From contig CAVXXW010000018.1 in NCBI GenBank assembly GCA_963765785.1, positions 1-64,000 of the forward strand: a stretch of 64,000 bases of DNA, given 5' to 3'. Source of the stretch: AC-32 sp963765785 (lineage in GTDB: Bacteria; Actinomycetota; Thermoleophilia; Gaiellales; Gaiellaceae). The translations under genes were made by a program, and so were the position numbers. Every line of letters begins with the position of its first letter. The first letter of the stretch is position 1. This document shows positions 35,218 through 42,172 of this stretch, one piece after another. The notes beneath the pieces are model-generated. The model ran no database searches. It had not been told where the DNA came from and was given only the letters and a program-made list of their open reading frames with translations.

Positions 35218-36780
35218 GTGGCGACCGAGGCCGAATCGACCGAGGCCAAGCTGCGGCGGCTCGAGGCGCTGCGCGACGAGGCGCGGCACGCCGGCAGCGG
35301 TCGCGCGGTGGAACGTCAGCGCTCCCAGGGGAAGCTGCTGGCGCGGGAACGGGCCGAGAAGCTGCTCGACCCCGGGTCGTTCGTCGAGCTAGACCGCTAC
35401 GTGCGCCACCGCGAGGCCGAGTTCGGCATGCGCGAGAACCGCCCGTACGGCGACGCCGTCGTCACGGGCTACGGGACGATCTTCGGCCGCAAGGTCTTCG
35501 TCTTCTCGCAGGACTTCACCATCTTCGGCGGCTCGCTGAGCGAGGTCTTCGCCGAGAAGATCTGCAAGGTGATGGACCTGGCGGCGAGCTTCGGCTGCCC
35601 GGTGATCGGGATCAACGACTCCGGCGGCGCGCGGATCCAGGAGGGCGTCGTCTCGCTCGCCGGCTACGCCGAGATCTTCTGGCGCAACGTCCAGTGCTCG
35701 GGCGTGATCCCGCAGATCAGCCTGATCATGGGCCCGTGCGCCGGCGGCGCCGTCTACTCGCCCGCGATCACCGACTTCGTCCTGATGGTCGAGGGCAGCT
35801 CGTACATGTTCATCACGGGCCCCGACGTGGTGAAGACAGTGACGGGCGAGGAGGTCAGCTTCGAGGAGCTCGGCGGCGCGATCACGCACGCGACCAAGTC
35901 GGGCGTGGCGCACTTCGTCAGCCCGGACGAGGAGGCGTGCCTCGAGGATGCGCGTTACCTGCTCTCGTTCCTGCCGCAGAACAACGTCGACCCGCCGCCG
36001 TACGCGGAGCCGGCCGACCCGGCCGGCCGCGAGGACGCCGAGCTCGACACGCTGATCCCGGACGATCCGGCCAAGCCCTACGACATGAAGGACGTCGTCC
36101 GGCGTGTCGTCGACGAGGGCGAGTTTCTCGAGGTCAGCGAGCGCTGGGCCGAGAACCTCATCTGCGGTTTCGCTCGGCTGAACGGGCACGTCGTCGGCGT
36201 CGTCGGCAACCAGCCGAAGGCGCTCGCGGGCGTGCTCGACATCGACTCGTCCGTGAAGGGCGCGCGCTTCGTCCGCACGTGCGACGCCTTCAACCTCCCG
36301 CTCGTCACGTTCGTGGACGTGCCGGGCTTCCTTCCCGGCACGGCGCAGGAGTGGGGCGGGATCATCCGGCACGGCGCGAAGCTGCTCTACGCGTACGCCG
36401 AGGCGACGGTGCCGAAGCTGGCGGTGATCACGCGCAAGGCCTACGGCGGCGCCTACGACGTCATGAGCTCGAAGCACATCCGCGCCGACTTCAACTTCGC
36501 GTGGCCGACCGCCGAGGTAGCCGTGATGGGTCCGGAGGGCGCGGTGAACATCATCTTCCGTAAGGAGCTCGAGGGCGAGAACGGCGAGACGCGCCGGGCC
36601 GAGCTGATCGACGACTACCGCGAGCGCTTCGCGAACCCGTACGTCGCGGCCGAGCGCGGCTACGTGGACGAGGTGATCGAGCCGCGCCGGACGCGGCCGG
36701 CGCTGATCGACGCGCTCGAGACGTCGCTGACCAAGCGCGAGCGCCGCCCGCCGCGGAAGCACGGCAACATTCCGCTCTAA
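35218..36780 (+). CDS. accD: Acyl-CoA (propionyl-CoA-type) carboxylase beta subunit
   Basis: Carboxyltransferase subunit that moves CO2 from carboxybiotin to acyl-CoA. Length 520 aa is typical of AccD5/PccB. Oxyanion-hole motifs are present in both crotonase-like halves: SGGARIQEGVVSLAGYAEIF with GPCAGGAVYSPA, and VDVPGFLPGTAQEWGGIIRH with ITRKAYGGAYDVMSSKH. The start is GTG 35218; a much longer upstream frame is an artefact of the antisense Pro-rich gene. The biotin carboxylase/carrier subunit lies at 42,173. A hairpin with a GGAA loop (35184-35199) precedes the start. Confidence 0.95.
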   Translation: MATEAESTEAKLRRLEALRDEARHAGSGRAVERQRSQGKLLARERAEKLLDPGSFVELDRYVRHREAEFGMRENRPYGDAVVTGYGTIFGRKVFVFSQDFTIFGGSLSEVFAEKICKVMDLAASFGCPVIGINDSGGARIQEGVVSLAGYAEIFWRNVQCSGVIPQISLIMGPCAGGAVYSPAITDFVLMVEGSSYMFITGPDVVKTVTGEEVSFEELGGAITHATKSGVAHFVSPDEEACLEDARYLLSFLPQNNVDPPPYAEPADPAGREDAELDTLIPDDPAKPYDMKDVVRRVVDEGEFLEVSERWAENLICGFARLNGHVVGVVGNQPKALAGVLDIDSSVKGARFVRTCDAFNLPLVTFVDVPGFLPGTAQEWGGIIRHGAKLLYAYAEATVPKLAVITRKAYGGAYDVMSSKHIRADFNFAWPTAEVAVMGPEGAVNIIFRKELEGENGETRRAELIDDYRERFANPYVAAERGYVDEVIEPRRTRPALIDALETSLTKRERRPPRKHGNIPL

Positions 36781-38591
36781 GAGGCGACCGCGGTGACGCG
36801 GCGCGGGGCCGCGTCGGCGAGCGCGAGCTCGTCGGCGAAGGCGTCGACGATCTCGGGGTCGAACTGGCTGCCCGCGCACCGCTGGAGCTCCTCGATCGCC
36901 TGGGCGGGCGTGACGCGCCGCCGGTAGACCCGCTCCGACGTCATCGCGTCGTACGCGTCGGCGACGAAGATGATCCGCGCGCCGAGCGGGATGCTCTCGC
37001 CGGGCAGTCCGTCCGGGTAGCCGCTGCCGTCCCACCGCTCGTGGTGGTGGAGGACCCACTCGGCGACCGGGTCGACGCCGAGGCTCTCGAGCATCCGGAA
37101 GCCGATCTGCGGGTGCCGCTCGAGCACCATGCGCTCCGGATCGGTCAGCGGCCCCGGCTTGCGCAGGATCTCCTCCGGGATCGCGAGCTTCCCGAGGTCG
37201 TGCAGGCTGGCGGCGAGACGGGTCAGCTCGACCTCCTCGTCGGGCAGGCCGAGCCGCCGGGCCGTGCGCGCGGCTAGGTCGGCGACCCGCTGGGAGTGGC
37301 TGCCGGTGTAGACGTCGCGGGCGTCGACGGCGCGCGCGAGGCTCGCGGCGGCGCGGAAGCGGGCGGCGCGGTCGGGCCCGCTCGCGATCCGCTTGAGCTC
37401 GGCGAGCTCGATCACGTCGGGCCGGTAGGCGCGGACGCGGTTCTTGCCGTACTCCTTCGCCCAGTAGAGCGCGCTGTCGGCGAGGCGGATCAGCTCGTCG
37501 CGATCGGGCGCGTGGACAGGCGAGGTCGCGACGCCGGCGCTGACGGTGATCGAGCCGAGCTGGTCGAGCTCGAGCGCCGAGATCCGGTCGACGACCGAGG
37601 TCGCCGCGGTCAGGGCCGCGCTTTCGTCGTAGCCCGGCAGCAGCAGCGCGAACTCGTCGCCGCCGAGGCGGAATGCCTCGCCCGTCTGGCGCAGCCGCGA
37701 CGCGATGCGCGAGAGCACGCGGTCGCCGGCCGGATGCCCGAGGCGGTCGTTGATGCGCTTGAAGTCGTCGACGTCGACGAGGCAAAGAGTGAGCGGGAGA
37801 CGCTTCTCGTCAGCGTGCCGCAGCTCCCGCTCGAGCCGTTCGTGGAAGTGCCGGTGGTTGCCGAGCCCGGTCAGCGGGTCGGTCAGCGCGAGGCGCATCG
37901 CGCGCAGCGCGCCGACGATCGCGCGCTGGTAGAGCTGGATCGCGAGCAGTGGGCCGACGAGCGCGACCGAGAGGAAGGGCGAGCGCTCCCAGAGCACGAC
38001 CAGCATCAGCGCCGCAGAGGCCATCAGCGAGAACGGCACGATCGTCACGCGCAGGTTCGCGCCGGCCAGCGTGAAGAGCGACTTCCGCAAGCTGACCGCG
38101 AGGACGGCCGTGAAGAGGATCAGGTTGACCACGTACTGCGCGGAGGCGGCCGAGCCCACCCGGGCGAGCACGCCGCTGGCGCCGTCGCCGTCGATCGGGG
38201 TCGAGACGGCCGCTGCTGCCGTAGCCGCGAGCGCGACGACCGAGACGTTGTAGGCAATCCGCATCGGCGGCCGGTGCTCGAGCAGCTGCGAGGCGGCGGG
38301 CGCCAAGGCGACGACGATCACGCCGGCGGCCCAGCCAAAGAGGACGATCGAGGCAACCCCGAAGACGAAGGACAGCGAGACGCCGCCCGCGTCGATCCCC
38401 TCGACCGGGACGGGAAAGCGGTCGGCGAGCGTGGACGCGGCCAGCAGCGCCGCGATGCCGATGACCGTCGTCGTCTTGTGCGGCGTGACCGCGAACGACG
38501 CGATCGCGCCGAGCGTGACTCCGAGGCCGGCAACGCAGACCGGGACGATGACCGCCAGCAGTCGCGTCGGCGGCAGGACGCGGTGGGACAT
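36777..38591 (-). CDS. GGDEF-HD-GYP bifunctional cyclic-di-GMP protein
   Basis: 604 residues. About seven to eight membrane helices occupy the first ~230, like a MASE-type sensor. A GGDEF domain follows with active motif FRLGGDEF; no RxxD inhibitory site lies upstream (RQTG instead). An HD-GYP phosphodiesterase completes it, with HDLGKLAIP and HHHERWDGSGYPDGLPG near 525-545. It can in principle both make and break cyclic di-GMP. The start is ATG 38591. The stop overlaps accD by four bases. Confidence 0.93.
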   Translation of the reverse strand: MSHRVLPPTRLLAVIVPVCVAGLGVTLGAIASFAVTPHKTTTVIGIAALLAASTLADRFPVPVEGIDAGGVSLSFVFGVASIVLFGWAAGVIVVALAPAASQLLEHRPPMRIAYNVSVVALAATAAAAVSTPIDGDGASGVLARVGSAASAQYVVNLILFTAVLAVSLRKSLFTLAGANLRVTIVPFSLMASAALMLVVLWERSPFLSVALVGPLLAIQLYQRAIVGALRAMRLALTDPLTGLGNHRHFHERLERELRHADEKRLPLTLCLVDVDDFKRINDRLGHPAGDRVLSRIASRLRQTGEAFRLGGDEFALLLPGYDESAALTAATSVVDRISALELDQLGSITVSAGVATSPVHAPDRDELIRLADSALYWAKEYGKNRVRAYRPDVIELAELKRIASGPDRAARFRAAASLARAVDARDVYTGSHSQRVADLAARTARRLGLPDEEVELTRLAASLHDLGKLAIPEEILRKPGPLTDPERMVLERHPQIGFRMLESLGVDPVAEWVLHHHERWDGSGYPDGLPGESIPLGARIIFVADAYDAMTSERVYRRRVTPAQAIEELQRCAGSQFDPEIVDAFADELALADAAPRRVTAVAS

Positions 38592-38598
38592 GGTGCGT

Positions 38599-38706
38599 CT
38601 ACCAGTAGAGGTTGTAGGCGATCTCGGTGCCGAGACCGGCCAGCGCGATCAGAACGAGCGCCAGAAGTGCGGTCAGGGCCACGAGCCGTGGCTTCCAGTG
38701 GAGCAC
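38599..38706 (-). CDS. 35-residue membrane microprotein
   Basis: GTG 38706 follows an excellent ribosome-binding site (GGGGAGG, five bases upstream) and opens a 35-residue peptide: a short basic lead (HWKPR), one membrane helix rich in Ala and Leu, and a tail ending EIAYNLYW. It lies between the NlpC/P60 gene and the GGDEF-HD-GYP gene, same strand, 7 bases from the latter. Too short for usual gene finders. The function is unknown. Confidence 0.6.
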   Translation of the reverse strand: MLHWKPRLVALTALLALVLIALAGLGTEIAYNLYW

Positions 38707-38739
38707 GTCAACCTCCCCGAGGCGGCGGCTTACAGAACG

Positions 38740-38789
38740 GGCACGATTCTTCCGGCTCGTGCCTTGCGCCACATCCCCCGGAAGGGGGA
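38740..38789 (-). other. Two hairpins between the NlpC/P60 gene and the microprotein
   Basis: GGCACGA (38740-38746) pairs with TCGTGCC (38757-38763). TCCCCC (38774-38779) pairs with GGGGGA (38784-38789) around a GGAA loop. On the transcribed minus strand they lie in the leader of the microprotein. The second hairpin resembles one at 35184-35199. They may be a terminator or attenuator region; no T-run is seen. Confidence 0.4.
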
Positions 38790-38792
38790 ACG

Positions 38793-39836
38793 TCAGCGGA
38801 CGGCGGTCAGGCCGGCTTCCGAGAGCGGCCGCCGGGCCCAGGCGAACTGGGTGCGATACCAGCCGGTCAGCGGCGTGACGGCGACGCCCTGCCCGGAGGA
38901 ATGGATCATCCAGCCGTTCCCGAGGTAGATGCCCGTGTGGCCGACGGACGCGGGGGTGGAACTGGTGCCGTTCGGGCCGAAGAAGACGACGTCCGCCGGC
39001 TGGAGCTTGGCGAACGCGATTCGCTTCGCCTTCGGCACTTCGCCGCTCATCTGGTACGTCGTGCGGCCCTTGATCGTCGTCGAGAGCGCCGAGCCGCCCG
39101 GGTACGCCTGCAGCTTGTAGACGCGCCAGACGAAGCCCGAGCAGTCGAAGCCGCCGTGGGCCTCGATGCCGAACGGCGCCTCCGCCTTCTCGTTGGTGCC
39201 GCCCCAGACGTAGGGGAAGCCGACGAGCTTGACGGCCGTGTTGAGGATCCGCGTCTGCCACGCGCTCATCGTCGGCAGCTCGAAGGTCGCCGCGGCGTCT
39301 TCGACGGACTGCGTCTCCCAGCCCTGGAAGCGCAGGATCTGGGCGACGGAGTACGCGGTCTCGGCGCGCGTGACCGGGTCGCTGGGCAGTAGCTCGAGGT
39401 CGTCGCGGGCCGCCGGATGGTTGACGCGCAGGCCGAGCAGGCGCGCGACCGTCTCGGTGCCGAAACGGGAGGGAACGGCGAGACCGGCAGCATGCGCGCC
39501 GTCGTAGAACTCCTTCGCGGCGACGGACAGGTCGAGCGCGCGCACAAGCCGGGCGTCGAGCTGCGTCACGGTGACCGGCGCGGTCGGGTCGGCGGGCACG
39601 CTGGCCGGCTGCTTCGTGAGGCCCGCGACGAGGGTCGCGAGCTCGCCCTGGGTCAGAGCGGCGTCCGCGCGGAACGAGGCGACGCTCTTCGCCATCAGGC
39701 CGTGGTTGACGACAACCTTGATCTGCTGTTGCGCCCAGGAGACCGCTGCCGGACCGGGCGTCGAGGATCGGGCGGCGACGGCGGAGGGCGCGCCGAGCAG
39801 CGCGCAGCAGACGAGTGCGGTGAGGAGGCGGCTCAT
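38793..39836 (-). CDS. Secreted NlpC/P60 peptidoglycan hydrolase with SLH-like N-terminus
   Basis: The signal peptide (residues 1-21) is followed by two or three SLH-like segments (for example WAQQQIKVVVNHGLMAKSVA), which may hold it in the envelope. The C-terminal ~140 residues are an NlpC/P60 cysteine peptidase: YVWGGTNEK, catalytic Cys in FDCSGFVWRVYK, and catalytic His in VGHTGIYLGNGWMIHSS. Length is 347 aa. It would cleave peptide stems of peptidoglycan. The gene faces the split small gene at 39,884 across 47 bases. Confidence 0.92.
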   Translation of the reverse strand: MSRLLTALVCCALLGAPSAVAARSSTPGPAAVSWAQQQIKVVVNHGLMAKSVASFRADAALTQGELATLVAGLTKQPASVPADPTAPVTVTQLDARLVRALDLSVAAKEFYDGAHAAGLAVPSRFGTETVARLLGLRVNHPAARDDLELLPSDPVTRAETAYSVAQILRFQGWETQSVEDAAATFELPTMSAWQTRILNTAVKLVGFPYVWGGTNEKAEAPFGIEAHGGFDCSGFVWRVYKLQAYPGGSALSTTIKGRTTYQMSGEVPKAKRIAFAKLQPADVVFFGPNGTSSTPASVGHTGIYLGNGWMIHSSGQGVAVTPLTGWYRTQFAWARRPLSEAGLTAVR

Positions 39837-39883
39837 CCGTGGTTCCCATCGGCCGGGCCCGGCGGCGCCTTTAATCTGCGGCC

Positions 39884-40093
39884 GTGGACGTCCGGATCAC
39901 GCCGGAGCCGGAGGAGCGGGACGCCGTCCTGGCGGCCGTCGAGGAGCTCCTCTCACGCGACCCGCTGCCGCCGGCCTACCGCAGCGTCTGGCGCCAGCGC
40001 GCGATCCGCGAGAACGTCGAGATCTTTTCACTGTGGTCTCGGCGCTCTCCGGATGGCTTATTCAGGCGTTCTGAGTACCCCGAGGTTCTGTGA
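39884..40093 (+). pseudogene. 5' part of a small gene split by an insertion (possible carboxylase epsilon-like protein)
   Basis: GTG 39884 opens VDVRITPEPEERDAVLAAVE; after 46 codons ending RENVE the reading continues into foreign sequence until TGA at 40093 (69 aa). The 12 bases encoding ENVE recur at 41582, where the same frame continues FSERYGDAVRPLSNPGASRA to TAG 41656. Joining the two gives a 66-residue protein. Its size, acidic Pro/Glu start, single helix and Trp, plus its place between the beta and biotin-carrying subunit genes of an acyl-CoA carboxylase, suggest an AccE-like epsilon subunit. That identity is only a guess. Confidence 0.6.
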
Positions 40094-40107
40094 GGTTCCC
40101 AGCGGTG

Positions 40108-40127
40108 GGTACAACCTTTGGTACAAC
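40108..40127 (+). repeat. Left pair of GGTACAAC words (arm-type-site candidate)
   Basis: GGTACAAC at 40108 and again at 40120, separated by CTTT, lie about 87 bases inside the left 12-bp repeat. The same paired word occurs near the right end in the same orientation. Tyrosine integrases bind such short direct repeats on attP arms. Confidence 0.5.
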
Positions 40128-40234
40128 CTTCGGCGTCTCGGCGGAGTCCGTTCTCTAACCTCTTGTTTGCCCCGCTGTTCGGGCCGATCCCGGTGGGCGG
40201 TAAGTCGACGGACTGATTGGAGTCGCGAGCCTGT

Positions 40235-40510
40235 CTAGGCGTAGTGCTGGCGGAGGAACTCCGCAGACTTGGGCGGACCTTGCGTAAACCCGGCTTCCTG
40301 AAAGATCGCCGGGACCTCGGGGTCCGAGGTGAAGCTTTGCCAGCCCGCCTCGTCCCAGTCGAAGATCGCCCAAACCCGGTCGCTCTCATTTGGATCCCGA
40401 AAGACGTGCGCCCCCTTGCAACCGTGCTCCTTTCGCTTCTCAGCGCCCTTGGTTGAGAAGGTATTCCAGAAGCGGTCGAAATCCCCGATCTTCGCCGTTG
40501 CCACGACCAT
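40235..40510 (-). CDS. Small dimeric alpha/beta-barrel (monooxygenase/NIPSNAP-like) protein
   Basis: 91 residues from ATG 40510, with a strong AGGAGAG site upstream. MVVATAKIGDFDRFWNTF, then VFRDPNESDRVWAIFDWD and a following helix resemble the ferredoxin-like strand-helix-strand of antibiotic-biosynthesis-monooxygenase and cyclase-type stress-responsive barrels. It is the only intact gene in the inserted element. The catalytic role is unknown. Confidence 0.68.
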   Translation of the reverse strand: MVVATAKIGDFDRFWNTFSTKGAEKRKEHGCKGAHVFRDPNESDRVWAIFDWDEAGWQSFTSDPEVPAIFQEAGFTQGPPKSAEFLRQHYA

Positions 40511-40785
40511 TGTCTCTCCTCTGTCGGAACGTGCTGTTGTGCCGTCGACCCTACGCCACTTCGTCACGAGATGGAGCGCAGGAGCCATCCGGCGTCCGGC
40601 CGAGTGCGCAGAAGTTCTGACCCGGGTACGTGATCTGACGCGGGGCGGCTCAACGCCGTGGGCCGCTGTCTGCGCCGCGACTGGCGCCGCGAGAGTAATC
40701 ACCTTCGGGTAGCGCCGCCCGTCGCGGACGCAGCGGGTGGCGGCGTCGGGGCGTGGTCGTCCACGCCCGCTGCGAGCATGAGGGC

Positions 40786-41376
40786 GTGTCTGAGCGCCGC
40801 GCGGTGAGCGCCCGAACTCTGCTGGCTTCGGTCGTGATCTCGCTCGGCGTCGTCGCGCTCCTGAGCATCCTCGTCGGGTACTACGGCCCGAAGCCCCGCT
40901 TCCAGTGGGAACTCGCCTCGGTCTTCGGCACGGCGCTCCGCACTACGCTGCTCGCCGCCGCGACGGGCGCGCTCGCCTACTCGACCTGGAGCGACCTGCG
41001 CGCGACCTGGCAGCTGGCCGATCTAACGAAGCGCGACCAGCACGAGCGGTAGCGGCCGGTCGTCGCTCCAACAGGACGCCGTCTTCGATGACACGGGGCC
41101 TCTTGAGGGATGGCTCATCGTCACGTTCAACAACGTCGGGCTTGGTCCCGCGCTACGCGTAGAAGTCGAGGCGGACTACTCAGACGAGGATGGAAGCAAG
41201 CCGTCGATCGAATCGACGACCATCCCGGCGATCTCGCCCGCGAACACGGCATCGGTTCAGTTGTTCGTTCGCTTTCCCGAGCTTCGAAAGAAGTACGTCA
41301 CGACGGCTTTCGACTCAAGGGGACGTTCGCCGACCGCTCGCGGCAGGGCATGTACGAGATCATCACGGAGTGGTGA
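40786..41376 (+). pseudogene. Decayed membrane protein gene in the inserted element
   Basis: From GTG 40786 one frame gives two membrane helices (ASVVISLGVVALLSILVGYY and LRTTLLAAATGALAYST) and ends at TAG 41050. A second frame then reads a plausible domain, AVFDDTGPLEGWLIVTFNN to VRFPELRKKYVTTAFDS. A third frame carries the end, GTFADRSRQGMYEIITEW, stop 41376. The pieces fit one protein of about 195 residues with at least two frameshifts. No family is recognised. Confidence 0.6.
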
Positions 41377-41526
41377 TGCGGTGCCGCCGCTGGAGACAGA
41401 CAGCCGGGCGCGCGCAGACTGCCTGCCCGATAGTCCGAGAACGCGGACGAGGCGCGATCGCCGCAGTGACCGCGCCCCGTCCGGGGTCCGCCCGAGAAGA
41501 TCTCGGCTAGCTAGTGCATCCGCGTT

Positions 41527-41547
41527 GGTACAACGTCTTGGTACAAG
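41527..41547 (+). repeat. Right pair of GGTACAA words (arm-type-site candidate)
   Basis: GGTACAAC at 41527 and GGTACAAG at 41540 lie 35-55 bases inside the right 12-bp repeat, both preceded by TT. They mirror the left pair in sequence and orientation. Confidence 0.5.
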
Positions 41548-41604
41548 CTGGGCGCAAACGCGCTGCCAGAGCCAAAACCCAGAGAACGTCGAGTTCTCGG
41601 AGCG

Positions 41605-42150
41605 CTACGGCGACGCGGTGCGGCCGCTGAGCAACCCGGGCGCGAGCCGCGCGTAGTCCAGGCCGGACAGCCAGGTCAGCGCAACGGCGATCAGGAGCGC
41701 CCACCAGGCGACGTCCTTCGACCACGCTCCGGCGGCGGCGAACCCACCGACGGCGGCCGCCGTCGCCTGCGACCAGGTCTTCAGCTTGCCGAGGTCGCGC
41801 GCACGCATGACCACGCCGCGCTCTAGCGCCGCGAGCCTCAAGCCCGAGACGAGGAACTCGCGCGCAACGATCGCGGCCACCATCCAGGCCGGGCAGACGC
41901 CCTCGCCGACGAGCATGATCAGCGTCGTCAGGACGAGCAGCTTGTCGGCGACCGGGTCGAGCAGCGAGCCGAGCTCGGACGTGCGCCCGCGCCGGCGCGC
42001 GACCCGACCGTCGAACCAATCGGTGCTCATGGCCACGATGAACACCGCCGTCGCCCAGTAGTCGGCTCCGTGGAAGTCGGCGAGGAAAAGGACGATCACC
42101 ACAGGCACCGCTAGCACCCGCACGAGCGTCAACTGATCCGCGAGGCTCAT
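41605..42150 (-). CDS. pgsA: CDP-diacylglycerol-glycerol-3-phosphate phosphatidyltransferase
   Basis: CDP-alcohol phosphatidyltransferase with the full signature D-G-x2-A-R-x8-G-x3-D-x3-D: DWFDGRVARRRG followed by LGSLLDPVADK, and about five to six membrane helices. Length 181 aa is typical for PgsA; a related enzyme such as cardiolipin synthase of the actinobacterial type is possible. I chose ATG 42150 (SLADQLTLVRVLAVP), the usual start. It is divergent from the biotin carboxylase gene by 22 bases. The 3' end overlaps the last 52 bases of the split small gene. Confidence 0.9.
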   Translation of the reverse strand: MSLADQLTLVRVLAVPVVIVLFLADFHGADYWATAVFIVAMSTDWFDGRVARRRGRTSELGSLLDPVADKLLVLTTLIMLVGEGVCPAWMVAAIVAREFLVSGLRLAALERGVVMRARDLGKLKTWSQATAAAVGGFAAAGAWSKDVAWWALLIAVALTWLSGLDYARLAPGLLSGRTASP

Positions 42151-42172
42151 CCGCAGGGAGAATACGCGCGAT

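Larger units (their letters stand above)
40010..41593. mobile_element. Inserted, decayed element bounded by 12-bp direct repeats (attL/attR-like)
   Basis: GAGAACGTCGAG occurs at 40010-40021 and again at 41582-41593, in the same orientation and exactly where a small gene's frame breaks and resumes. Removing one copy plus the 1.56 kb between them restores that frame. The interior is visibly less GC-rich, holds one intact small gene and one decayed gene, and carries paired GGTACAA words near both ends. No integrase or transposase gene is present. This is the pattern of a site-specific integration remnant that lost its integrase. The stretch 41377-41581 shows no other gene. Confidence 0.68.

Noticed and set aside
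38707..38792. Cyclic-di-AMP (ydaO) riboswitch near the NlpC/P60 gene
   Set aside because: Such riboswitches precede actinobacterial hydrolase genes, but this segment is downstream of the NlpC/P60 gene and lacks the conserved core; only 47 bases lie upstream of that gene.
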